Part shown: positions 1 to 8,602 of the stretch, in pieces | How positions within the stretch are numbered: position 1 is the first letter of the stretch | Layout of the letters: each line of letters begins with the position of its first letter | Source of the DNA: Thecamonas trahens ATCC 50062 | Taxonomy: Eukaryota; Apusozoa; Apusomonadida; Apusomonadidae | Assembly: GCF_000142905.1 (NCBI RefSeq) | Contig: NW_013657657.1 | Location: forward strand, 123,447-169,024 | Direction: 5' to 3' | Length of the DNA stretch: 45,578 nucleotides | Made by a program: the position numbers and the translations under genes | Notes under the pieces: model-generated | Seen by the model: the letters and a program-made list of their open reading frames with translations, nothing else | The model's database searches: none | Told to the model about the DNA's origin: nothing

Positions 1-190
1 CACCCCTCCACTCGGATCCTGCCTTCCAAGCACGCCCCATCGCCCGCCATCGCCCAAATACACACATCACCACGCACACGCACGCACACGCACATGCACG
101 CACACATGGATACAGACACATGCACACTCTTTAATATCTCTTCAAAATCTATGTGGTGCGGTGTGGTGTGGGTTTGAGCGCGTGGCGGCA
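1..190. other. Intergenic edge, low-complexity CA/CG-rich
   Basis: The first 190 bases are rich in alternating CA and CG steps (around 60-125) and show no coding signal. They probably hold the 3' flank of the C2-domain gene that ends at 191. Nothing else is recognisable. Confidence 0.5.
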
Positions 191-1192
191 TCAGAGCAAA
201 CGGGGGCGGTCAGCGGACGTGCACTGCTGCAGGTCAGCTCCGACGGACTTGGACTTGGACTTGGACTTGGACTTGGACTTGGACTTGGTGACAATCGGAC
301 GCGGAGCACCAAGGGCCGGTCCGTACTGGTTCGCCATGCGCATGTACCGCTGCATGCGCGCAACGTGGCGTCGGACATCGCCCTGCGGATGGCCAGGAGC
401 GTACTGACCACCCGGGCCGCTGTAGATCGGCCCGCCGTACATTGGCCCGCCGCCATGGATCGGCTGGCGCCCGTGGCCAGGGTGACCGTAGTTGGGCGGT
501 GGTGGGCCGTGGCCGTAAGTCGGCGGCGGCGGCATTGGGCCGGCCGCCGGCGGCGGGCCGTGCGGCGGCGGGCCATGCGGCGGCGCAGGTGTGGGGATTG
601 TCATTGGTGGAAGCTCTGGGTAAGCCGACGGTGGCGCAGGTCCCGGGGCCGGGGCCGGGGCCGGGGCCGGGGCCGGGGCCGGGGCCGGGGCCGGGGCCGG
701 GGACGGAGTAAACGGCGGCGGTGGGCCGGGAGCCGGCATCTGAGGCTGGGACGGCGGCGGGACATCCGGCACAAAGTGGATGCGGAGGCAGATCTCGCCG
801 GCGTCGTGGCAGGCGCCAGGATTGGGCGGAACAACCGGGTACCATCGCGTGGTGGTCTCCATGCCGGCAAAGACCGGAAGATGGACGTTGCCGAGCGGAT
901 CGTCAGCAGACGCGGTGTCCTTGTCCCACAGCTCGACAACCAGATCCTCAAAGGCGTTTGACTCGATGGTGAACTCCTCCTTCCACCGCCACATGGTGTC
1001 TGCGCCCGGCCGATCTGCGCTCCCGGCCTTGACCGTCGCCGTCTTGTGCTTGGTCGGCGGATTGCCAGCCTTGACCACTGCGTACGCCTGCGGAGGGCCA
1101 ACCAGGTCGGTCATGAGCAGCCCCTGTGCCGCTACCACACCCACCGTCAGCTTTCCGGCCACTCCAGGCATGCCACTCTCCGTGCTCGTCAT
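191..1192 (-). CDS. C2 domain protein with proline-rich tail
   Basis: This is a complete 333-residue ORF with an ATG at 1192. Residues about 10-130 look like a C2 domain: a beta-rich start (KLTVGVVAAQGL), an Asp/Gly loop, then VVELWDKDTASADDPLGNVH, which matches the conserved strand and Ca-binding loop of C2 domains. C2 domains bind membranes or proteins, often with calcium. After it comes a Pro/Ala/Gly/Tyr-rich tail with an uninterrupted Ala-Pro run encoded by a hexanucleotide repeat at 645-702, then Gly-Tyr-Pro-rich sequence. A Lys-Ser run near the C-terminus is encoded by a second hexamer repeat at 245-288. The layout resembles plant SRC2-like and other C2 plus Pro-rich proteins, but the exact family is not clear. 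No introns are evident. The upstream neighbour is divergent, across a 745-bp repeat-rich spacer. Confidence 0.8.
   Translation of the reverse strand: MTSTESGMPGVAGKLTVGVVAAQGLLMTDLVGPPQAYAVVKAGNPPTKHKTATVKAGSADRPGADTMWRWKEEFTIESNAFEDLVVELWDKDTASADDPLGNVHLPVFAGMETTTRWYPVVPPNPGACHDAGEICLRIHFVPDVPPPSQPQMPAPGPPPPFTPSPAPAPAPAPAPAPAPAPAPGPAPPSAYPELPPMTIPTPAPPHGPPPHGPPPAAGPMPPPPTYGHGPPPPNYGHPGHGRQPIHGGGPMYGGPIYSGPGGQYAPGHPQGDVRRHVARMQRYMRMANQYGPALGAPRPIVTKSKSKSKSKSKSKSVGADLQQCTSADRPRLL
245..288. repeat. Hexanucleotide repeat GGACTT, about 7 copies, coding
   Basis: Seven or so perfect tandem GGACTT units lie inside the C2-protein gene. On the minus strand they encode an alternating Lys-Ser run near the C-terminus. 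The period is a multiple of three, so length changes keep the frame. Confidence 0.9.
645..702. repeat. GGGGCC hexanucleotide repeat, nine copies, coding
   Basis: Nine perfect GGGGCC units plus a partial GGGG lie within the C2-protein gene. The minus strand encodes an alternating Ala-Pro run. The plus strand has evenly spaced G4 tracts and could fold as a G-quadruplex; this is an inference from base content. Confidence 0.95.
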
Positions 1193-1239
1193 TGCTGCTG
1201 CTTCTCACTGCCGGAAAGTCGAGTGCGTTCACGCCTGTC

Positions 1240-1467
1240 GCTTGCGCCGCCTGTCGGTCGTTTGCGCCGCCAGTCGTTGGTTGCGCCGCCTGTTGGTTGC
1301 TTGCGCCGCCTATCGGTCGGTTGCTTGTGCCGCCAGTCGGTCGCTTGCGCCGGCTATCGGTTGCTTGCGCCGCCTATCGGTTGGTTGCGCCGCCTGTCGG
1401 TTGCTTGCGCCGCCTATCGGTTGCTTGCGCCGCCTATCGGTTAGTTGCGCCGCCTATCGGTCGCGCC
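1240..1467. repeat. Minisatellite, about 20-bp unit, 11-12 copies
   Basis: A tandem array with consensus close to TTGCTTGCGCCGCCTATCGG, with single-base variants and some units one half-unit longer or shorter. It sits in the divergent spacer between the C2-protein gene and the large solenoid gene, within 50 bp of the C2-protein start codon. It is open in several frames only because it lacks stops. Confidence 0.9.
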
Positions 1468-1808
1468 GACGTCAGAGGGTGCCCGGGAGGGAGGGCCGGA
1501 GGGCCCATCGGACGGACTTCCGGCCAATGCTGGCAAATGCTGGCCAATGCCCACCACCTGCTGGCTGGTGGCTGGTGCTTCGAGGGCTTTGATATCGGGG
1601 GCGGAGAGATCAGTACGATCATGGGGCTTTTGCCACAGATACCACATCCGTTCCGGTACCAGCAAGGGTACGCAACACCCCCCGCATCACCGCCACCTAA
1701 ATCACACCACATCCAACACACATCTTCAAGCCCTTCCCTTATCCCCCCTCTCCATCCCCTCGATCTCCAGCCCCAGCCCCAGCCCGAGCCTCAGCCCACA
1801 CCACCCCA
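1468..1808. other. Spacer between divergent genes
   Basis: No gene is visible here. The stretch contains a short near-tandem motif (GGCCAATGCTGG and GGCAAATGCTGG around 1521-1550) and a C-rich segment before the CA repeat. It probably carries promoter and 5' leader sequence of the gene starting at 1938. Confidence 0.4.

Positions 1809-1893
<85 letters not shown>
1809..1893. repeat. (CA)n dinucleotide microsatellite
   Basis: About 42 uninterrupted CA units lie 45 bp upstream of the start codon of the solenoid gene. They are probably in its promoter or 5' leader. Arrays this long are usually length-polymorphic. Confidence 0.97.
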
Positions 1894-1937
1894 ACTCTAC
1901 CCCCGCACCCCTCCCTTCCTACACATACACACGCAGT

Positions 1938-4900
1938 ATGTCCCGCGGAGAGGACGGGGGCCTACGGCAGACCAACCAGTACCTCGCAGGCCGCCTGCCG
2001 GTCTCGGCCAATGCTGCCCGCTTCCACCTGCTGGAGCTGTCCGATGCTCTCCTGGTAGAGTCGAGCTCTCCGTCTGCTCTGGCCTCGGCTGGCGGTGTAT
2101 CGGTGGGACACTCCCATGCGCAGGCTACCCTATCGTCTGCTCAGTCCTCGGTGGGGGGCAGTGATGCCGTGTCGTCTGCATCTCAGCTGGGCACGCTCGG
2201 TGCGGTGCCTGTTGCTGGTCTCGGACTCGCCCACGGCTCTGACCACGGACGAGGTGGTGGTGATGTTGACGGCGGCGGTACTGGCGAGGCCCAGGGAGGT
2301 GGAAAGGCTGATCGTGGAGAAATGACAGCTGGTGGGAGTTTGGCAGAGGTTGATGCGTCGGGCGCCGATGCCGTGGCCGTTTCAGCCATTCCCATCGCTC
2401 TCGCGGACGACGAGGCGCTCAAGCGGCTTGGCTCGTCGAAGATCAACGCCGCGCTCAAGGGCGGGCTGATGTACCCGGAAATTGTGGTGGAGACGCCGCG
2501 GTTTGCCGCGGCGGTGGTGGCGGCTCTGGCGGCTGTGTCGGACAAAAAGGCACTCCGCGCCCTCTATGCGCTGCTGCCGCCGTTGGCTCGGCAGCTGAGC
2601 TCGATGCAGCTGCTGGCCTCGCTCATCCGCACTGCTGTTGCCGAGCTTGACGCGCCGAGTCTAACCCGCCGGCTGTGGGGCATCCGCATGACCACTTCGG
2701 TCCTGCGCTCGCTGCAGCGGCGGATTGAGATAGCAGACAATGCGTCGGCCCTTCTGGCATCGGCACTCGACGGCGTAGCACCCGATGACGCCGCACACTT
2801 TGCGGCCGAGCTGGAGGAGCTTGTCATCCTCGGCGCCCATGGCGGCCGACTGCCGATCTCTGCACGCTCCCGAGTCTCGGACTCGATGCGTGTCTTAGTC
2901 GAGGGCCATGCGCCGCAGTTCCTCTCGTGGCTTGTTGGCCTCGTTGGCTCGCTCGACGACCGGTCGCAGAAGAAGGGTTCCCGGCTACGGCACATGTTTG
3001 GGCGGTCGTCCAAGCTTGAGCCGGCACTGCTGCAGGCACATGCATTTACCGCTCTGGGCCTTGTCTTTCCGCGGGCCATCGAGGGCTACCCGCCGCTGGT
3101 TGCCGGCCTCGCCTCCGACTCGCCCGACGTCATCCGCGCTTCGCTGCACGCGCTCCGGCCGTTTGCCCAGAGCTCGCCTAGCGCGCTCCTTGGCTCCATG
3201 CAGCGGTTTCTGCAGGGTAAGATGCTTGCGCAGCCCGAGTCGCCGGGCGGCCCGCTGACGCGCCGAGCACTTGTCCGGCTGCTGCATCCTCTGCTGAGTG
3301 AGGTCGACGACCCCCACATGCCCGATGTCTTGCGGACGCTTCTGGTCCTGGCCGCCGATGCCGTGCCCATGGTTGCCGTTGCCGCTGTCGACGCGCTCGT
3401 CTCGCTGCCGCAAACCAGTCTTGCTGGGACCAAGGTGCTCCGCCCGCCTGAGCTCCCGGTCCCGACAAGCTCGAGCGATCCACTGCCTGCGCTGCGCGAC
3501 GCCGTGGCGATTGTGAGCGACGCCGCTGCGGCCGGCCTTTCGCTTGACTCGTTTATAGTCGAGCGGCTGGCGCTTCTCCTCGCCACCAACTGCCGGGTCC
3601 AGCAGCACCGTGTGCTGCGAGTAGTCGAGGCGACGGCACGGCGGCTGGAGAGCCCGACCGCAGTATCTGCGCTGACGTCGGTGGCGGCTCGGGTGCGGGC
3701 GCTAGCTGGCTCGCGCGCCGCTTTTGTATCTGCCGCCGCGCTCTCTGCACTGGTGTGGTGCGCGCCGGGTGCGTGCGAGGCCCGCCACGTTGTCCTTGCC
3801 TTTGAGGCCGCCTTGAGTGCGCGCGCGCTGAGCGCCCGCCTCCTGGCTAAGGTTTTTACCTCGCTGGCGTCACGGGTGCTCATTGCGCCGGCTCTTGCCG
3901 CGCCTGCGCTCGCGCTCATTGCCACCTGGGCTCGCGAGCTGCCGGAGAGTGTCGATCCGGACATGATTGTCAACTTTTTGCGCAAACTCATCCGGGTCGG
4001 CGCCACCAAGGCGGCGCGGTCCGAGTACAAGGAGGCAGCTCTGAGCGCAGTGTTCGGTATGCTCGACCTCCCGCGTCGCAGCGGGCCGCGGGCTGGTGCC
4101 GCCCTCTGCAGGCTTCATGCTGCTCTCTTCTGGTGGCTTGGTGAGCACGCCAACTACCTCATCGGCGAGCGGCAGGAGCAAACGGCCTCGCTCGACGCTG
4201 CGCTTCTCGACGAGGCACCGACGGCGACGTCGTCGCCTGCGATGCGCGCTGTGGTGGCCCGGCTCGAGCACGCGGTGGCCACCGCCGACCGCGAAGGTGC
4301 CCGCCTGGCGGCCCTGGCGCTGGCCAAGCTTGCGCTGCGGTCCGGCGACCCGCTACGGATCCAGGTCTACGAGTTTCTGCACATGGCCAGTGCCGATCCA
4401 GGGCTCCGGCTGTACTGGCTCCTTGCGCCTGTGCTGAGTCTGCTCGACGAGGCGTACAGCGCTCGTGCCGAGCTTGCCAGGCGCCTTGATGCCGCAGGCG
4501 GCTTTGGCCTCTCACCGCGCGACCTTGCCTGGCTCCGCGAGCAGCATGCCACGCTGCTCGCCAAGTTTGGCGGCATTGCTTCGCTTCCTACCCAGTTCTA
4601 CCCCATTGGCATCGCGTCGGCCCGGCTTCTTGGCGGCAGCACCCAGCGCAGATCGACCACCGCCGCCAGCGCTGCATCGTCCGACCACGGCGCCAGGCTC
4701 TCGGCCTCGCCCGACTTTGGCGTCCTCTCACTTGAGCTCGCGCCCGTTGCCCAAGCCGCGCCGCCGCCGCAAGCCGCAAGCCGCCCGAACAGCGGCCTTG
4801 CCGAGCTGGCGTCAGCATTCGGCAACATGGGCGCGGCCGAGCTGGCGTCGGCGTTTGCAGCGCCCGCGCCCGCGCCCCAGCCCGCACCTCTGCCCGACCT

Positions 4901-5291
4901 GCCTGCCCCGCGCCGCCCCGAGTTGGAACGGCTCGACGTCGAATCGCCGCGGCGCGGCTCGGTCGACGGCGGCGCGTCGTCGCTTGCCACCTCGATTCCC
5001 ATCGACTCGTGGCCCAACTCGCGGACGCTCGACGAGTCGGACTCACAACTCCTTGCCACCGCTTGCAACTACTCGTCGTCCCCACCGTCGTCGTTCTGCC
5101 TCTCCGACTCGGATGGAGGCCTCAGCTCGGACAATGAGCTCACACCGCCATCATCGCGGCCGTCGCCGTCGGTCTTTGCGCCCTCGCCGCTGCCAGACTC
5201 ACAGCCAGCTTCCCAGCCAATGGGCGGTGTTGTTCAGATCGGCCATGTCGACCCGGCCTTTGCCACCAAGTTTGACGCCGCCTTTGGCTAA
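1938..5291 (+). CDS. TASH3/TSAUCER-like subunit of the TSET (TPLATE) complex
   Basis: An uninterrupted 1117-residue alpha-solenoid. Several blocks match what I recall of plant TASH3 (TPLATE-associated SH3 protein, the TSAUCER subunit of TSET): WWLGEHANYL near residue 730 against the plant FLGENANY; LRSGDPLRIQVYEFLHMA near 800 against IRSGEPFRLQIYEFLHTL; LSLLDEAYSARAEL near 832 against LKVLDEMYRAQDDL; YPIGIASARLL near 888 against YLPLGPTSAKLI. An earlier match is the Lys-rich loop followed by helices near residues 345-420. TSET is an adaptor-like coat complex acting at the plasma membrane in endocytosis. The last 220 residues are Ser/Pro/Ala-rich with a doubled ELASAF motif, and I see no SH3 domain there, unlike the plant protein. 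The ATG at 1938 follows the CA repeat and precedes the first conserved helices. Confidence 0.75.
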   Translation: MSRGEDGGLRQTNQYLAGRLPVSANAARFHLLELSDALLVESSSPSALASAGGVSVGHSHAQATLSSAQSSVGGSDAVSSASQLGTLGAVPVAGLGLAHGSDHGRGGGDVDGGGTGEAQGGGKADRGEMTAGGSLAEVDASGADAVAVSAIPIALADDEALKRLGSSKINAALKGGLMYPEIVVETPRFAAAVVAALAAVSDKKALRALYALLPPLARQLSSMQLLASLIRTAVAELDAPSLTRRLWGIRMTTSVLRSLQRRIEIADNASALLASALDGVAPDDAAHFAAELEELVILGAHGGRLPISARSRVSDSMRVLVEGHAPQFLSWLVGLVGSLDDRSQKKGSRLRHMFGRSSKLEPALLQAHAFTALGLVFPRAIEGYPPLVAGLASDSPDVIRASLHALRPFAQSSPSALLGSMQRFLQGKMLAQPESPGGPLTRRALVRLLHPLLSEVDDPHMPDVLRTLLVLAADAVPMVAVAAVDALVSLPQTSLAGTKVLRPPELPVPTSSSDPLPALRDAVAIVSDAAAAGLSLDSFIVERLALLLATNCRVQQHRVLRVVEATARRLESPTAVSALTSVAARVRALAGSRAAFVSAAALSALVWCAPGACEARHVVLAFEAALSARALSARLLAKVFTSLASRVLIAPALAAPALALIATWARELPESVDPDMIVNFLRKLIRVGATKAARSEYKEAALSAVFGMLDLPRRSGPRAGAALCRLHAALFWWLGEHANYLIGERQEQTASLDAALLDEAPTATSSPAMRAVVARLEHAVATADREGARLAALALAKLALRSGDPLRIQVYEFLHMASADPGLRLYWLLAPVLSLLDEAYSARAELARRLDAAGGFGLSPRDLAWLREQHATLLAKFGGIASLPTQFYPIGIASARLLGGSTQRRSTTAASAASSDHGARLSASPDFGVLSLELAPVAQAAPPPQAASRPNSGLAELASAFGNMGAAELASAFAAPAPAPQPAPLPDLPAPRRPELERLDVESPRRGSVDGGASSLATSIPIDSWPNSRTLDESDSQLLATACNYSSSPPSSFCLSDSDGGLSSDNELTPPSSRPSPSVFAPSPLPDSQPASQPMGGVVQIGHVDPAFATKFDAAFG

Positions 5292-5527
5292 TGAGAGCTC
5301 TGCGCGCCTGCTCCTCCTCCGCTAGCCATGCCATGGCCGCCATTAGCCATCACATCCATCCACACCCGGTATCCAACACACGCTATCTACGTCCGCCACC
5401 AGCAATCCCCATCCCCCTCTCTCCCCTTTTCCACTCCGATACGCCTCGGCCTGACCACCGCCACCTCCCTGCCGCACAGCCCGCCGCACAGCCCGCCTCT
5501 GCTAGCATTTCTCTCGGTCGACGGTGA
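5292..5527. other. Intergenic spacer with C/T-rich leader
   Basis: A 236-bp gap between two same-strand genes. Its second half is pyrimidine-rich (about 5400-5470), the usual look of 5' leaders in this window. No gene is seen. Confidence 0.4.
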
Positions 5528-6876
5528 ATGGGCGACACGGTGGAGCACGACGGGCTGCGGCCGGTGTGCGAGTCGTGCGAGGCTGCTGCTGCCTGTGTGG
5601 TGTGCGGCTCGTGTGGTGGCGCGCTCTGCCTCGCCTGCGACTCGGCCCTGCACCCGCCGTCATCGCGGCTGATGACTGCCCATGTGCGGACAGCCATTCC
5701 CGGACTCAAACCTGGCGGTGGGGGCCGATGGACAAGACAGAGAGCTCGAGCGGTGGCCCGGCAGGGGGATCATCGGTGGCGGCGGCAATGGCGGCGGTGA
5801 TGGGAGTGGCGGCAGGGGCGGCTACAGGCGATGGCTCCGGCCCGTGTCCGGCTCATCCGCACCTTGATGGCACCTACTACTGCATGAGCTGTCCATCGCA
5901 GACTGCGGTCTGCTCCGAGTGTGTGGTGCATGGCGTTCATGCGGCGCACGCTGTGGCGCTCGTTGCCGACGCTGCTGCTGCCATTCGCCCGCAGATCGAT
6001 GCTTCTGCTGCCTCCATCCGCCTTGCTCTCGGCGGTGGCCAGTCGCTAGTCGATGGCCTCCGCGCGAGGGCCACTGATCATGCGAGTGCTTTTGAACAGG
6101 CCGAGGCCGAGCTTGCGGCTGGCTTTGATCGGCTTCGTGCCGCGGTTGACAAGGCGCAGGCGGCAGCGCTGAACCGGCTCGCCGGCGCCCGCGCCGAGCA
6201 CCTAGCCTCGCTAGAGGTGCTCGCTGAAGAAGTGGCAGGCAAGATGGAGGATCTACGGGAGCTTGACGCCGAGATCGCGGCAGCTTCTGAAGCCCCTGGT
6301 CCGCATCGGGTGCTGGCGCTGTACGGCAGCGATGTGGCCGGGCGGGCCGAGGATCTCAAGGCGTACCTGTGTGAGCTGGCCGAGGACGCAGGCGACGCAT
6401 GCCACGGTGGATCGACGGCGGCACTGAACGCCACGTTGGACGACATGAGCGTCGACGTGTCGAGCGTCGAGGCGTTCATCACCGCGCTCGGCACAGATGG
6501 CACCAGTAGTGGGAGGACAATGGCTGCTTCCGGCCTCGGCACCTCGCCGCGGCGTCGCGGGCGGCGGCTGTCGGTGACGTCGAGCCCGCCGCCGCGGCCA
6601 CAGGAGCCGCGAGCGTCGCCATTGGCAACGGTGCGGGCGCGGCGGGCAGTGGCGCTCGGCTCGCCGCCACGAGAAGCACACGAGCTATCGCCAGCGGCCG
6701 CGCCGGTCCTCTCGCCTGCGCTCGCCCGGGCGGACGCCAACACCCAGCGGTTCCGGCGGCTGCTCGATGGCTACGAGTCGCAGCATCGCGGGCGGATGCG
6801 AGAGCGGCGCGCGGCACGGCGTGCGGCGGCAATGCATGCCGCGCACTCGCCGAACAAGCTGCTGTTCAAGGGCTGA
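5528..6876 (+). CDS. Double B-box, coiled-coil protein (TRIM-like, no RING); frame broken
   Basis: Two frames make one protein of about 449 residues. The first frame (ATG 5528) encodes a B-box with the spacing of plant CONSTANS-like boxes: CESC, then C at GSCGGAL, CLACDSALH and a final His near residue 52. The second frame carries a TRIM-type B-box 2 (CPAHPH, YYCMSC, CSECVVHGVHAAH, residues about 107-150). A helical, Ala/Glu-rich coiled coil of about 130 residues follows, then a basic, Pro-rich tail. The switch lies near the G run 5720-5724. Adding one G gives a smooth Gly-rich linker (KPGGGGPMDKTESSSGG). An intron from 5718 to 5827 would also keep frame, but it lacks a pyrimidine tract. B-boxes bind zinc and mediate protein contacts. 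The stop lies 31 bp from the convergent TOM40 stop. Confidence 0.75.
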
Positions 6877-6907
6877 AGTCTGGAAGGGGGAGAGGAGAGG
6901 GGGTCGT

Positions 6908-8291
6908 TTAACCGCCGATGGTGAGGCCGATGCCAAACTTGAAGACCTGCTTCTTGTGGTCGACGATGCCACAGAGCTGGAGCATGATGCCAAAGATGAG
7001 CGACTCCTGGACGCACATGCCGATCTTGCCGGCCGAGTCGACCTGGCCGCGGAACTTGCCGGACTGCAGCAGGTACTCGTAGCCGACCTTGAACGACGAG
7101 TCGCGCGAGTTGGCGTTAAAGTCGAGCTGGGTGGCCATGGAGAACGAGTCGTTGACCTTGTGCATGTAGTTGACGGTAAGGGCGTTGTCCGAGTTGGCCT
7201 TGGCGGTGGCGACCCAATTCATGGTGGCGTAGCGGGCGGCGATCGAGATGATCGAGTGCATGCGGGCGCGGTAGTAGTCGAGCTGCGCGCCAAAGGCGAG
7301 CTCGGGAGTAACCTTCTGCATGTAGTTGAAGAACAGCGCCTGGTCGTTGACGAGCTTAAACTGCGCGGCGTAGTCGTCACCCTTGTGGTCGAGATCGATG
7401 TTGAGGACCGTCTCACCCGGCGTGGACGACACGCGGCCCTGGATCTTGGACACAAAGGCCGGCGACCACTGCTTGATGATGTGTGCGCGGAGAATGCCCA
7501 TAGTATCCATCTTGGAGATGAGCGCCATCGACCCGTCCTGCGACACGTACGACGCCCCAAACATGTACTGCTCCGAACCGTCCTCGGCCCCGCCGCCGGT
7601 CGTCTGACCCATGACCACCGTGTGCGAGGTCACAAACTGCGGCGCCATGTTGATCGGCTTCTTCAGCTCCAGCCGCGCGCCGTCAAACAGCTCCGCCATC
7701 GGGAAGATCCCTACACACCGCCCGAGCACATAGTGGTACAGCCACACAATGTCCGCACCCATGCCCATCCCCGTCAGTCACTGGCTCGCCAGCGCGTCGC
7801 CCTCACCCTCCTGGGATGCCCATCCATCCCGCCGGTCCACCCGCACCCACTACGGCCTCCCACACACGGACGCAACCACCCACGATGCCCATACTCGGCA
7901 CACGCCTTGAACATCTCCCACCGCACCTCTACACTGCTACTCGTCTCTGTCATGAACATGGTGCGTTGGTGGGGGGGCAAGAAGAAGGTGCGCTTCATGA
8001 CGATTTTTGGCCGGCCGGTGGTGGCATGGTCACGGCGACGGAGAGCGAGGCGACGGAGGAGATGAAGGCGATGGGGAAGAGAGGGGGGAGGAGGAGGGAG
8101 GGGAAGGGGGGACACGTACGCATGGCCTCGCGGGAGTACTCTTCAAACCCGCCGCAGTGCGGGAGAGGGTCGACATATGCCTCGGGTGCCTGCTCGGGAG
8201 TAGCAGCAGGCGCAGCAGCGGCAGCCTCGGTCGGTGCCGGAGCAGCCGAAGCAGCAGCAGCGGGAGCGGGTGAGGGCGCTGAGTCGGACAT
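6908..8291 (-). CDS. TOM40: Mitochondrial import channel TOM40 (two exons)
   Basis: Tom40 is the beta-barrel pore of the translocase of the outer mitochondrial membrane. Exon 1 (8291-8120) encodes an Ala/Pro-rich cytosolic leader ending YVDPLPHCGGFEEYSREAM. Exon 2 (7710-6908) encodes the barrel, beginning IFPMAELFDGARLELKKPIN, which matches the family motif after the N-terminal helix. The intron 7711-8119 (409 bp) has a GTACGT donor and a TGTGTAG acceptor and joins in phase 1 to make Arg. The C-terminus KFGIGLTIGG fits the beta-signal read by the SAM complex (polar-x-Gly-x-x-hydrophobic-x-hydrophobic). The spliced product is 324 residues, normal for the family. Assignment is firm. Confidence 0.95.
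7711..8119 (-). other. Spliceosomal intron of TOM40
   Basis: On the minus strand it starts GTACGTG and ends TGTGTAG. Removing it restores a continuous conserved TOM40 sequence. The ends set the pattern also seen in the other two clear introns of the window. Confidence 0.9.
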
Positions 8292-8602
8292 CCGCGACAG
8301 GTGGTGCCGTCTGTCGAACGGCGACGACTGTCAACAGACCCTGCCGTCAGCCACGGGCTGTGGGTGAGAGGTACAAGGATGGTGCAGGGGGAATGGGTAG
8401 CAATCACATTGTAGTTGGTAGGGGGGGTAGGGGAGGGGGGGGGGGGTATGACGAGGTGATGGCGGTGGTGGTGGTGGGAGGGCGGGGGAGGGGGGGAGGG
8501 GGGGGGGTCCGATCAGGACGAGTTGCCGGCTACCGAGGCAATGGAAGCCTGCATCTCCACGCTCGGACGGCATCACTCGACTCGACACATCGGCCGGCGG
8601 TC
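8292..8602. other. Divergent promoter region with G-runs
   Basis: This 311-bp spacer separates the divergent TOM40 and actin-fragmin-kinase-like genes. It contains long purine/G tracts at about 8420-8510 (C-rich on the minus strand). The same C-rich style precedes many start codons in this window. An ORF runs through it in frame with the downstream gene but does not look like protein. Confidence 0.5.

Noticed and set aside
161-961. Long plus-strand ORF of 266 codons opposite the C2 gene
   Set aside because: Arg/Gly-rich translation mirrors the codon use of the antisense C2 gene and repeats; no domain.
1240-1467. CRISPR-like array
   Set aside because: The units are directly adjacent with no unique spacers, and the genome is eukaryotic; it is a minisatellite.
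1126-2164. Plus-strand ORFs through the minisatellite and CA repeat
   Set aside because: The translation is repeat-derived (Cys/Arg/Leu and His/Thr runs) with no conserved sequence.
6767-8065. 432-codon plus-strand ORF opposite TOM40
   Set aside because: It is a complement shadow of the conserved TOM40 exons.
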